Shown: one piece after another, positions 43,568 through 52,188 of the stretch
Numbering within the stretch: the stretch's first letter is position 1
How the letters are laid out: every line of letters begins with the position of its first letter
Source: Candidatus Eremiobacterota bacterium
Lineage (GTDB): Bacteria; Vulcanimicrobiota; Vulcanimicrobiia; Vulcanimicrobiales; Vulcanimicrobiaceae
Length of the DNA: 64,000 nt
Assembly: GCA_019235885.1 (NCBI GenBank)
Contig: JAFAKB010000076.1
Coordinates: 1 to 64,000 of the forward strand
Reading direction: 5' to 3'
Notes under the pieces: generated by a model
Told to the model about the DNA's origin: nothing
Seen by the model: the letters and a program-made list of their open reading frames with translations, nothing else
Database searches by the model: none
Translations under genes and position numbers: made by a program

Positions 43568-43806
43568 AATTTGTGATCGGCATGGAGCAATGCGACGACG
43601 GGTCGTGGTCCGTGATCGTTCCTGACCTTCCGGGCTGTTACAGCTGGGGACGGACGCGCGAGGAAGCAGCGCGTAACGCTGGTGAAGCGATCGATGGGCA
43701 CATCGAAGTGATGCGTGAGTTCGGCGAGCCGATCCCGGACGGGTTCGACGGTGCCATAACCGTGGAAGTGCTTGATTTGGCGAGGTCCGACACTGGAACG
43801 GTGTGA
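43564..43806 (+). CDS. hicB: HicB-type antitoxin
   Basis: 80 aa from the ATG at 43564. HicB fold: FVIGMEQCDDGSWSVIVPDLPGCYSWGRTREEAARNAGEAIDGHIEVMREFGEPIP. It has the RNase-H-like part but little room for a separate C-terminal DNA-binding domain, so it is a short HicB. It neutralises HicA. Confidence 0.92.
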   Translation: MKFVIGMEQCDDGSWSVIVPDLPGCYSWGRTREEAARNAGEAIDGHIEVMREFGEPIPDGFDGAITVEVLDLARSDTGTV

Positions 43807-43811
43807 GCGCG

Positions 43812-43840
43812 GCGTGTACGGGTACGAAAACCGTACGCGC
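43812..43840 (+). terminator. Hairpin after hicAB
   Basis: GCGTGTACGG pairs with CCGTACGCGC (10 bp with one G-U) around TACGAAAA-type loop sequence. No T-tract follows. It may end the hicAB transcript or act as an operator for the downstream gene. Confidence 0.4.
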
Positions 43841-43848
43841 TTGAGGGC

Positions 43849-44457
43849 TTGGGAATGAGCTTTGGCAAGGTGACGCGGCGCCGCTTTCTCGTGCGGGCGG
43901 CGGCGGCCGGGATCGTGGTTGGGACGCCGCGATTGAGCGCGGCAGCGCAAGCCGTCGCTTCGGTGCTCGTCGTGCCGGCGAGCGGTCCGGGGCCGATCCC
44001 GGTGATGCTGAACGTGAACGGTGCGGCGCATGCGCTGAAGATCGAGCCGCGGGTGACGTTGCTCGACGCGCTGCGCGAGCGGCTGCAGCTGACCGGGACC
44101 AAGAAGGGCTGCGATCAGGGGACGTGCGGGGCGTGCACGGTCCTGGTCGACGGGCGGCGGGTGAACTCGTGTCTCACGCTCGCGGTGATGGCGCAGGGGA
44201 AAAAGATTACGACGGTCGAGGGGCTGGCGAACGGCGATCAACTTCATCCGGTGCAGGCGGCGTTTCTCCAGCACGACGGCTTTCAGTGCGGGTACTGCAC
44301 GCCGGGACAGATCATGTCGGCGGTCGCGCTGCTCGCGGAGAAGCGCCCGACGGATGAAGCCTCGGTGCGCGAGTGGATGAGCGGGAACATCTGCCGCTGC
44401 GGCGCGTATCCGAACATCGTCGCGGCGGTGCGCGCGGCGGCAGGCAGCGCGTCGTGA
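43849..44457 (+). CDS. paoA: Tat-exported [2Fe-2S] subunit of aldehyde oxidoreductase (PaoA type)
   Basis: 202 aa. N-terminal twin-arginine signal KVTRRRFLVRAAAAGIVVG. Two [2Fe-2S] clusters: CDQGTCGACTVLVDGRRVNSC (ferredoxin-like) and CGYCTPGQ...NICRCG (helical). Homologous to the small subunit of periplasmic PaoABC, which oxidises aldehydes. It overlaps the FAD subunit's expected GTG start (GTGA at 44454-44457). Confidence 0.92.
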   Translation: MGMSFGKVTRRRFLVRAAAAGIVVGTPRLSAAAQAVASVLVVPASGPGPIPVMLNVNGAAHALKIEPRVTLLDALRERLQLTGTKKGCDQGTCGACTVLVDGRRVNSCLTLAVMAQGKKITTVEGLANGDQLHPVQAAFLQHDGFQCGYCTPGQIMSAVALLAEKRPTDEASVREWMSGNICRCGAYPNIVAAVRAAAGSAS

Positions 44458-44497
44458 ACGCGTTTCGCTATGCGCGCGCGACGACGTCGCCGGCGCG

Positions 44498-45436
44498 ATG
44501 GCGACCGTCGCCGCCGATCCACGCGCGAAGTACGTTGCCGGCGGGACGAACGTCGTCGACCTGATGAAGGAGTACGTCGAGCAGCCCTCGCTGCTGGTCG
44601 ACATCACGGCGCTCCCGCTGCGAGCGATCACGCATTCCTCCGACGGCGTGCGGATCGGCGCGCTCGCGACGATGAGCGAGGTCGCCGATCATCCGGAGCT
44701 AGCCGCGCTCTTCCCGGCCGTCGTGCAAGCGCTGCTGCTGAGCGCCTCGCCGCAGCTGCGCAACATGGCGACGATCGGCGGGAACGTCATGCAGCGCACC
44801 CGGTGCGCGTACTTCCGGGACGTCTCGCAGCCGTGCAACAAGCGCGCGCCGGGCAGCGGCTGCGCGGCGCTGCGCGGCGTGAACCGCCAACACGCGGTCG
44901 TCGGGGGCAGCGAGCAGTGCATCTGCACGCATCCTTCCGACCTCGCCGTCGCGCTGCTCACGACCGACGCGATCGTGCACGTGCAGGGACGTACCGGTGA
45001 GCGCCGGATTCCGTTCGACCGCTTTCACGTGCTGCCCGGCGCAATGCCGCAGCGCGAGACGGTCCTGGAGCGCGGCGAGCTCATCACCGCGATCCAGCTG
45101 CTGAAGAGCCCCGTTACGAAGAGCTCGTACTACCTCAAGCTGCGCGACCGCGCTTCGTACGAGTTCGCGCTGGTCTCGGTCGCTGCCGGGCTCGACGTTG
45201 CCGGCGGTACCGTGCGCGCTGCGCGCGTCGCGCTGGGCGGGGTCGCGCCGACGCCGTGGCGCTCGCACGAGGCCGAGACCGCGCTGGTGGGGCAGCCTGC
45301 GAACGCAGCGACATTCGCTGCGGCCGCGCAAGCGGCGACGCGCGGGATGCGCGGCTACGGCGAAAACGACTTCAAGGTCGCGCTGACGCGCCGCGCCGTG
45401 GCGCGCGCGCTCGCGCACGCGGGAGGGATCGCATGA
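44498..45436 (+). CDS. paoB: FAD-binding subunit of aldehyde oxidoreductase (PaoB type), apparent N-terminal frameshift
   Basis: 312 aa in the intact frame: KYVAGGTNVVDLMKEY (FAD), then SPQLRNMATIGGNVMQRTRCAYFRDVSQPCNKRAPGSGCAALRG and the [4Fe-4S] cysteines typical of PaoB. The expected N-terminus, VNAFRYARATTSPA, is present from the GTG at 44454 but in another frame; one missing base near 44488 would join the two and give 327 aa, close to PaoB size. Hence either a sequencing error or a damaged gene. It overlaps paoC by ATGA. Confidence 0.9.
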   Translation: MATVAADPRAKYVAGGTNVVDLMKEYVEQPSLLVDITALPLRAITHSSDGVRIGALATMSEVADHPELAALFPAVVQALLLSASPQLRNMATIGGNVMQRTRCAYFRDVSQPCNKRAPGSGCAALRGVNRQHAVVGGSEQCICTHPSDLAVALLTTDAIVHVQGRTGERRIPFDRFHVLPGAMPQRETVLERGELITAIQLLKSPVTKSSYYLKLRDRASYEFALVSVAAGLDVAGGTVRAARVALGGVAPTPWRSHEAETALVGQPANAATFAAAAQAATRGMRGYGENDFKVALTRRAVARALAHAGGIA

Positions 45437-47604
45437 GCGCGCTGGTCGGCGCGCCGGTCGACCGCGTCGACGGACGCCTGAAGGTCACGGGCGCTGCGAA
45501 ATACTCGGCGGAGATCGCCGTGCCGAATCTTGCCTATGGCGTCATGGTGCTCAGCACGGCGGCGAGCGGGACCGCCTCGGTCGACGCGACGACGGCGCTC
45601 CGCGCGCCCGGCGTCATCGACGTGATGACCCCGCAAAACGCGCCGCGCGTGCAGAACGGAGGCCAGGGCGGCGGCGACCGCACGTTGATGGTCCTGCAGG
45701 ACGAAGTCGTGCGCTACGACCGGCAGCCGGTCGCGGTCGTCATCGCCGACACGTTCGAGCGCGCTGTCGACGCGGCCGCGATGGTGCGCGTCCGCTATGC
45801 GCGCACCGCGGCCGTCACGCGCTTCGACGCGGCGCCGGAATACAAGCCTGGCACTCAGGGACAAGGCGGTCAACAGCCGCAAGGCGGTCAGCAGGCGCAA
45901 GCGGCGCAATCGCATGACGTCGACAAGCACAAGGGCGACGCGGCAAGCGCGCTCGCCGCGGCCGCGGTGAAGGTCGACAACGTCTACGTCGTGCCGGTCG
46001 AGCACCATAACCCGATGGAGCCGCACGCCACGGTCGCCGCTTGGGACGGCGACAAGCTGACGGTGTACGAAGCGACGCAAGGCATCATCAACGCGCGCCG
46101 CAAGCTCGCGACGACGTTCGGGCTGCCGGCGTCGAACGTGCGCGTGGTCTCGAAGTTCATCGGCGGCGGTTTCGGCGGCAAGGGTTCCGTCTGGCCGCAC
46201 GCGGTGCTCGCCGCGATGGCGGCGAAGCTGGTGAACCGGCCGGTGAAGATCGTGCTGAGCCGTCCGCAGATGTTCGGCTCGGTCGGGTTCCGGCCGCGCA
46301 CGGTGCAGCGCGTCGCGCTCGGCGCCGGGCGCGACGGAAAGCTGACCGCGCTCGTGCACGAGACGAGCGCCCAGACGTCGGTGTTCGACGAGTTCATGGC
46401 GCAGACGGGCGCGCTCTCCGCGGTGCTCTACGCGACGCCGAACCTGACGATCACGCACCGGCTGCGGCGGCTGAACTACTCCACGCCGACGTTCATGCGC
46501 GCGCCCGGCGAGTCGTGCGGCTCGTTCGCGCTGGAGTCCGCGATGGACGAGCTGGCGTACGCGACCGGCATCGATCCGCTCGAGCTGCGGCTGCGCAACG
46601 ACACGAACGTCGACGCCGACGGCAAGCCGTTCTCGAGCCGTTCGCTCGCGCAGTGCATCCGCGCGGGCGCGGAGCGGATCGGCTGGAGCCGCCGCAATCC
46701 CGCAGCGCGCTCGATGCGCGAGGGCAACCTGCTGGTCGGGATCGGGATGGCCGCCTCGACCTACCCGACGCATCGCAGCCCGGCGAGCGCGCAGGTGCAG
46801 GTGCGGGCCGACGGGAGCGTCGTCGTGCGCAGCGCCGGCGTCGACATCGGGACCGGCGCGTACACGGTGTTCTCCCAGGTCGCGGCCGATGCGCTCGGCG
46901 TCCCCGTCGAGCGGGTGCGCATGGAGCTCGGCGACAGCGACTTCCCGAACGCGCCGAACGCCGGCGGCTCGACGCTCACTGCCAGCGCCGGATCGGCGAT
47001 CAAGCTCGCCGCTCTCGACGCGCGCGCGAAACTGCTCGCGCTGGCGGGCGGCGATGCGAGCGCGCTCGGCGCGGCCGGCGCGATCCCCGCGCTGCTCCGC
47101 GCGCACGGCACGGACGTGGTCGAAGGGCGCGCCGACGCGAAGGCCGGCGAGGAGGCGCATCAGTACGCGATGCATGCGTTCGGCGCGCAGTTCGCCGAGG
47201 TCCGCGTCGACCCGGATCTCGGCACGGTGCGAGTCGTGCGCTTCGTGAACGCGTTCGGTTCCGGCCGCATCCTCAACGAGAAGACCGCGAAGAGCCAGTA
47301 CATGGGCGGCGCGATCTTCGGCATCGGTATGGCGCTGCTCGAGCACACCCGCTACGACGAGCGCACCGGCCGCATCATGAACGCGAACCTCGCCGACTAC
47401 CTGCTCCCGACGAACGCCGACGTCCCGGCGGTCGAGTCGATCATCGTCCCCGAGAACGACCCGCACGTCAACGAGATCGGCGTGAAGGGAATCGGCGAGA
47501 TCGGCATCGTCGGCGCCGCCGCCGCCGTCGCGAACGCCGTCTACCACGCCACCGGCAAACGCGTCCGCGACCTCCCGATTACCCCGGAGAAGCTGCTGGC
47601 GTAG
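45433..47604 (+). CDS. paoC: Molybdopterin-binding subunit of aldehyde oxidoreductase (PaoC type)
   Basis: 723 aa. Xanthine-oxidase-family catalytic subunit: VDRVDGRLKVTGAAKYSAE, FIGGGFGGKGSVWPH, TFMRAPGESCGSFALESAMDELA, and the catalytic Glu in GVKGIGEIGIVGAAAAVANAV. A Gly/Gln-rich insert (TQGQGGQQPQGGQQAQAAQ) lies near residue 140. Expected to be exported with PaoA. No chaperone (XdhC/PaoD) gene is seen next to it. Confidence 0.93.
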   Translation: MSALVGAPVDRVDGRLKVTGAAKYSAEIAVPNLAYGVMVLSTAASGTASVDATTALRAPGVIDVMTPQNAPRVQNGGQGGGDRTLMVLQDEVVRYDRQPVAVVIADTFERAVDAAAMVRVRYARTAAVTRFDAAPEYKPGTQGQGGQQPQGGQQAQAAQSHDVDKHKGDAASALAAAAVKVDNVYVVPVEHHNPMEPHATVAAWDGDKLTVYEATQGIINARRKLATTFGLPASNVRVVSKFIGGGFGGKGSVWPHAVLAAMAAKLVNRPVKIVLSRPQMFGSVGFRPRTVQRVALGAGRDGKLTALVHETSAQTSVFDEFMAQTGALSAVLYATPNLTITHRLRRLNYSTPTFMRAPGESCGSFALESAMDELAYATGIDPLELRLRNDTNVDADGKPFSSRSLAQCIRAGAERIGWSRRNPAARSMREGNLLVGIGMAASTYPTHRSPASAQVQVRADGSVVVRSAGVDIGTGAYTVFSQVAADALGVPVERVRMELGDSDFPNAPNAGGSTLTASAGSAIKLAALDARAKLLALAGGDASALGAAGAIPALLRAHGTDVVEGRADAKAGEEAHQYAMHAFGAQFAEVRVDPDLGTVRVVRFVNAFGSGRILNEKTAKSQYMGGAIFGIGMALLEHTRYDERTGRIMNANLADYLLPTNADVPAVESIIVPENDPHVNEIGVKGIGEIGIVGAAAAVANAVYHATGKRVRDLPITPEKLLA

Positions 47605-47616
47605 CCGTCGAGGGGA

Positions 47617-48339
47617 TCAGGCGGGGCTCAAAATCCCGTCGCGCAGGGTTGGCACGACGGTCAGCGTGTCGAGGGCGGCGCTGGTGGTGATGTCGGCGGC
47701 GAAGCCTTTGTGGGCGAGGGACTGGGCGTGGTCGGCGCTCGCGATCGCGTCGGGAAGGCGTGAGGCGACGGAGCGGTAGAGGAGCGCGGCGGCGCGGGCG
47801 CCGTCGCGCAGCTCGACGTCGCCGATCTGCGCGAGCAACGCGTCGACGAGGGCGCCCGCGCCGAGCGCGTCCTCGAGCGCGAAGCCGTTCGCTTCGCCGG
47901 CGCAGACGATTGCGACGTCGCCGTCCTCGTTCGCGAGCGCGTCGGCGACCGCGAGGCGGTTCACCAGCGCGGCGGTGCGCACCGACGCCGCCGTCGAGAC
48001 GGCGCGCAGCGCGCGGGTGCCGTTCGTGGTCGTCATGACCAGCATCTTCCCGGCGACGCGCTCCGGCGTGAACGACACCGGCGAATTGTCGAGGTCGAAC
48101 CCTTCGATGCGCACCGCGTCGCGCTCGCCGCAGAAGAGGACGCGCTCGCGGCCCAAGCGGTTGCCGAGCGCGATCGCGTCTTCGGGCTCCGCGACGGCGA
48201 TCACGCCTTCGGCGCCGTTCGCCAGCGCGACGGCGATCGTCGTCGTCGCGCGCAGGACGTCGACGACGGCGACATGCGCACCGCGCACCAGGTCGCTCGA
48301 CGCCGGCGGGCTCAGCAAAACATCGACACAGCGGCTCAC
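47617..48339 (-). CDS. comB: ComB-type 2-phosphosulfolactate phosphatase
   Basis: 240 aa. Family motif VAVVDVLRATTTIAVALANGAEGVI near residues 23-47, then LVMTTTNGTRALR and VAIVCAGEANGFALEDALGAG. Members hydrolyse phosphosulfolactate, but in bacteria without coenzyme M the substrate is uncertain. Convergent with paoC, 12 bp apart. Confidence 0.88.
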   Translation of the reverse strand: MSRCVDVLLSPPASSDLVRGAHVAVVDVLRATTTIAVALANGAEGVIAVAEPEDAIALGNRLGRERVLFCGERDAVRIEGFDLDNSPVSFTPERVAGKMLVMTTTNGTRALRAVSTAASVRTAALVNRLAVADALANEDGDVAIVCAGEANGFALEDALGAGALVDALLAQIGDVELRDGARAAALLYRSVASRLPDAIASADHAQSLAHKGFAADITTSAALDTLTVVPTLRDGILSPA

Positions 48340-48401
48340 GTGCGGCGTTACTCCGCACGTGACCGCTGCGCCTTTGCCCTAGGGCGTGGCGTCCCTAGCG
48401 A

Positions 48402-48803
48402 CTACTTGGTGAAGTCCACCACGAAGGCGTACGTGCCGCCGACGTGCGCGCAGTCGCGCGATTCCGCACTGTAGCGCGACGAGCGCGCGGCGCGCAGCGC
48501 GGCCTGGTCGAGCCAGCGGTTTCCGCTCGATTCGAAGACCGAGCTGGAGGTGAGGCGACCGGCGGCGTCGAGCGCGATCTTCACCGAGGCGATCCCGGTG
48601 ACGTGCTGCTCGGCGGCGATGGTGGGAAGGTCGGCGGGTTGGGCGTCGGTGATCGCCGCGGGGACGGCGGCGCAGGTGACCGATGCGCCGACCGACGGCG
48701 CGGACGGGAGCGAGACGAGGCGGACGGTGGCGGCGCCGGCGGCGGCCGAGAGCGCGAGGCTGAGCGTGGCGGCGATTCCGGCGATGCGAAGCGGGCTGAT
48801 CAC
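48402..48803 (-). CDS. Secreted TonB-C-terminal-domain protein
   Basis: 133 aa from the GTG at 48803 with AGGAG 6 nt upstream. Signal peptide ISPLRIAGIAATLSLALSAAAGA. The C-terminal half resembles a TonB C-terminal repeat: GIASVKIALDAAGRLTSSSVFESSGNRWLDQAALRAARSSRYSAES. No TonB membrane box or ExbBD partner nearby; it is probably a small periplasmic protein of unknown function. Confidence 0.75.
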   Translation of the reverse strand: MISPLRIAGIAATLSLALSAAAGAATVRLVSLPSAPSVGASVTCAAVPAAITDAQPADLPTIAAEQHVTGIASVKIALDAAGRLTSSSVFESSGNRWLDQAALRAARSSRYSAESRDCAHVGGTYAFVVDFTK

Positions 48804-48881
48804 GGTGTTCTCCTGGAAGAGTTGTCGCGGGGTTGCCGGGAGAACACGGATGCGCCGCAAGCGTTGCATCGGCGCGCGCGG

Positions 48882-50296
48882 TCAGCCGATCCGTTCCGCC
48901 ACGTGATCCAACGAGGAGTAGCGCGCGAGCACTTGGTCCGCGCGTCCGTCACGTCCGAGCCTGAACGTCATCGTGCCGTCGCCCAGCGGAAAGTAACATT
49001 GGGTCGCCGACATCGGGATGAGGCCGGCCGTGAACTGCTCGGGAATCACCGCCATCAGACCGAGCCGCTCGTCGGGCGAGATCGTCATCACTCGCCCGTT
49101 CGAAAAGCGATAGTGTCCCGACAACGCGGCCTTCTCCGCTACGGTCAGCGTGACGACGTCGCCGCTGACCGGATCGTCCCACGTGCCGCCCCGCGCGATC
49201 CGGGCCAACGCGTTCGTGACCAGCATCGGGCGCGAGCGCATCCAGTTCGTCAGGACGACGATCGTGAGGCGCTCGTCGGGCCAGATGCTGCTCACGGTGA
49301 GGTAGCCCGGCATTTCGCCGGTATGCCGATAACGCCGGCGCCCTTCGTCGTCATTGCCGATCATCCACCCTGCGCCGTAGCCGAACGCCCCACCGTCGAA
49401 GATCTCGCGAACGAGCGCGCCGGTGACGACGTTTCCGTCCGGGTGCAGCATGAGATCGTTCCACCGCGCGAGATCGGTCGCGGTGCTGTACACGCCGGCG
49501 TCGCCTTCGGGCGGCGTGAGCGGCAAAACGGGGACACGTTCGGCGAAGTCGGCGAGCCGAAAGCCCGGCAGAAAACGCGGCCAAGATATCTCGGCAGCGT
49601 TGTACCCCGCGGCGAGCGCCGCCGGCGCGTCGAACCCGACCGTGCCCGTCGCGTGCATCCCGGCCGGCGCGAAAATCGTCTCGCGTAAGAACGCGCCGAA
49701 CGCCTTTCCGGCAGCGCGCTCGACGATCGTTCCGAGCAGCAAATACCCCGTGTTGGAGTAGTGGAACTTCGAGCCCGTGAGAAGTCGAGCGGCAGCGGAC
49801 GCATATTCGCGATCGCACGTTGCGCGGAGTTCGGCTGCAGCATGAACGCCAGGTACGCCGGCGATTCGAGATCGAGCTTCGCTTCGTAGTCGGGGATGCC
49901 GGAGGTGTGATGGACGAGATGCGCGATCGTGACGCCGCGCCAGTGCTCGGGGCAGTCGTCGAGATGGTCGCAGATCGGATCGTTCAGCCGTAGGGCGCCG
50001 CGGTCGCGCAGCTTCAGGACCGCGAACGCCGTGAACATCTTCGAGAGCGAGGCGATCTCGAATTGAGTCTGTGGCGTCGCGCCGCGCTCGGGCGCGACGG
50101 TGGCGGAGCCGTACGCTGCTCCGAAAACGAGCGCGCCGTCGCGCCGCACCTCGGCGGCGCCGCTGAAGCGCCCCAGGGCGGCGAGCCGGCGGAGATAACG
50201 GTCGCACCGCGCGGCCGGCCCCTCGGCCGCCAATCCGATGCGCGGGACCGCCGCAGCGGCAGCAGCGAGGGACGAGACGAACGCGGAACGGTTCAT
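48882..50296 (-). pseudogene. Serine hydrolase (beta-lactamase class C/PBP4-like), frameshifted
   Basis: The first part (from ATG 50296) has a signal peptide and the SxxK nucleophile in IASLSKMF (Ser83, Lys86), ending coherently at MRPLPLDF. From about 49780 the family sequence continues in another frame with the YxN motif in SKFHYSNTGYLLLG and HTG in RHTGEMPGYL, to the stop at 48882. Restoring one base gives 471 aa, normal for the family. No intact single frame exists, so it is a pseudogene or an assembly error. Confidence 0.8.
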
Positions 50297-50381
50297 ACAC
50301 CGAATGAATTAGGTTTCACCGGCGCCCGCCCCTGCGGCGCCGCGCAGAGCCCGCTCGCCGCGTTGTCGAAAGCCGTTCCGG

Positions 50382-51449
50382 GTGAGCACGAACGTCCTCG
50401 ACCTCGTCGTCGAAGCGCTCCCGCATCTGCGCGGCGGGCTCGGCGAAGAGTCGGCGAGCTTCACCGCGCGGCTGCTCTACCGCAACTTGGGACTCGACGC
50501 GTGCGCGGTCGTCGACACCGAGCGCGTGCTGGCGTACGTCGGGCGCGGCGAGGACCACCACCGCGTCGGCGGCCCGGCGCTGACCGGGCTCACGCACCGA
50601 GCGATCGCGACCGGGCACGCCTACACCGCCCGCACGCGCGAAGAGATCGACTGTCCCGTCCCGGCCTGTCCGCTCACCTCGGTGACGATCGCGCCGTTCA
50701 TCGTCCGCGGCGCGGCGGTCGGCGCGCTGAAGTTATATCGCGCCGGGACGCCGATCGCCGAAGACGACGAGAAGGTCGCGCTCGGGCTCGCGCGCGTCTT
50801 CTCGGTCTCGCTCGAAGCGGCGGAGCTCGACGCGCGCTCGGCGCTCGTCACGCAGGCCGAGCTCGACGCGCTGCGCGCGCGCGTCTCGCCGCATTTCCTC
50901 TTCAACACGCTCACCACGATCGCCGCGCTGACGCGCACCGATCCCGACCGCGCGCACGACCTGGTCGTCGACTTCGCCGAGTACTTTCGCGACTCGCTCG
51001 CGCAGCACGCGGAGTTCGTCTCGCTCGACGACGAGATGGAGCACGTCGAGCAGTACCTGCGCTTCGAGCGCGCGCGCTTCGGCGATCGGCTGCAGGTGGC
51101 GTTCGAGGTGGACCCGCGAGCGCGGCTGGCGCTCGTTCCGGTGATGTCGGTGCAGCCGCTGGTCGAGAACGCGATCATGCACGGGCTCGCGCCGAAGGGC
51201 GGCGGCGGAACGGTCCGCGTCCTCGCGCGCCCCGACGCCGACGGCATCGAGATCGCGGTCAGCGACGACGGCATCGGGTTCGTGCCGGGAGCGCCGGCCA
51301 AGCACAACGGGATCGGGATGGACAACGTCGACCAGCGGCTGACGAAACTGTTCGGCCCGGCCAGCGCGCTGCGCATCACCAGCGCGCCGGGCGCCGGCAC
51401 GACGGTGGCGTTCCGCGTGCCGGCGAAGATGCCGGTCGCCGCGCGATGA
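50382..51449 (+). CDS. LytS-type sensor histidine kinase, soluble with GAF domain
   Basis: 355 aa, GTG start. GAF-like domain about 25-140 (CAVVDTERVLAYVGRG...VTIAPFIVRGAAVGALKLYR). His_kinase domain with phospho-acceptor His in RARVSPHFLFNTLTTIAAL, then VMSVQPLVENAIMHGLAP (N box) and SDDGIGF (G1). No membrane segment, so it senses a cytoplasmic signal. It pairs with the LytTR regulator 10 nt downstream. Confidence 0.9.
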   Translation: MSTNVLDLVVEALPHLRGGLGEESASFTARLLYRNLGLDACAVVDTERVLAYVGRGEDHHRVGGPALTGLTHRAIATGHAYTARTREEIDCPVPACPLTSVTIAPFIVRGAAVGALKLYRAGTPIAEDDEKVALGLARVFSVSLEAAELDARSALVTQAELDALRARVSPHFLFNTLTTIAALTRTDPDRAHDLVVDFAEYFRDSLAQHAEFVSLDDEMEHVEQYLRFERARFGDRLQVAFEVDPRARLALVPVMSVQPLVENAIMHGLAPKGGGGTVRVLARPDADGIEIAVSDDGIGFVPGAPAKHNGIGMDNVDQRLTKLFGPASALRITSAPGAGTTVAFRVPAKMPVAAR

Positions 51450-51459
51450 GCGGGCTCGC

Positions 51460-52188
51460 GTGCGCGCGCTAGTCGTCGACGACGAGCCGCTGGTCCGCAG
51501 CGAGCTCGTCTACGCGCTGCGCAAGGCGGGCGGTGAGATCGAGATCGACGAGGCGCCCGACGCGGTGGAGGCGCTGCGCGTGATCGCCGGCGGCGCGTAC
51601 GACGTCGTCTTTCTCGACATCAGCCTGCCCGGCCTGAGCGGGCTCGAAGCGACGAAGGTGATCAATGCCCTCCCGTCAGCGCCGCAAGTGGTGTTCGTCA
51701 CCGCGCACGACACCCATGCGGTCGACGCGTTCGAGCTGGCGGCGTTCGACTACGTCGTCAAGCCGGTCTCGCAAGAGCGGCTCGCGCGCACCCTGGAGCG
51801 GCTGCGCGCGCAGCGGGAAACCACCGCTGTGCCGGCTGCCACGCCGAACGGCAACCTCGGCCGCGTCGCGCTCGAGGACGGTGAGCGCACGCGGCTAGTC
51901 AAGCTGGCTGAGATTCGCTACGTGCAGGCGAACGGCCACATCGTCACCGCGCGCACGTTCGACGGCGATTTGCGTTGGAAAGGCTCGCTCGCCGAAGCGG
52001 CGGCGCGGCTGGAGCCGGCCGGTTTCCTGCGCGTGCACCGCGCGTATCTGGTGAACCCGGAGCGCGTCGTCGAGGTCGAGCCGTTCTTCGGCGGCTCGTA
52101 TCTGCTGCGCGTCGACGACAAAGCGCGCAGCGAGGTGCCGATCTCGCGCAACTACTTTCCGACCGTGCGCAAAGCGCTCGGCTTGTGA
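51460..52188 (+). CDS. LytTR-family response regulator
   Basis: 242 aa. Receiver domain: ALVVDDEPLVRSEL, phospho-Asp in VVFLDISLPGLSG, VTAHDTHAVDAFELAAFDYVVKP. C-terminal LytTR DNA-binding domain: IRYVQANGHIVTARTFDG...LEPAGFLRVHRAYLVNPERV. The TGA overlaps the GTG of the GH47 gene (GTGA), an unusual coupling of regulator and enzyme. Confidence 0.93.
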   Translation: MRALVVDDEPLVRSELVYALRKAGGEIEIDEAPDAVEALRVIAGGAYDVVFLDISLPGLSGLEATKVINALPSAPQVVFVTAHDTHAVDAFELAAFDYVVKPVSQERLARTLERLRAQRETTAVPAATPNGNLGRVALEDGERTRLVKLAEIRYVQANGHIVTARTFDGDLRWKGSLAEAAARLEPAGFLRVHRAYLVNPERVVEVEPFFGGSYLLRVDDKARSEVPISRNYFPTVRKALGL

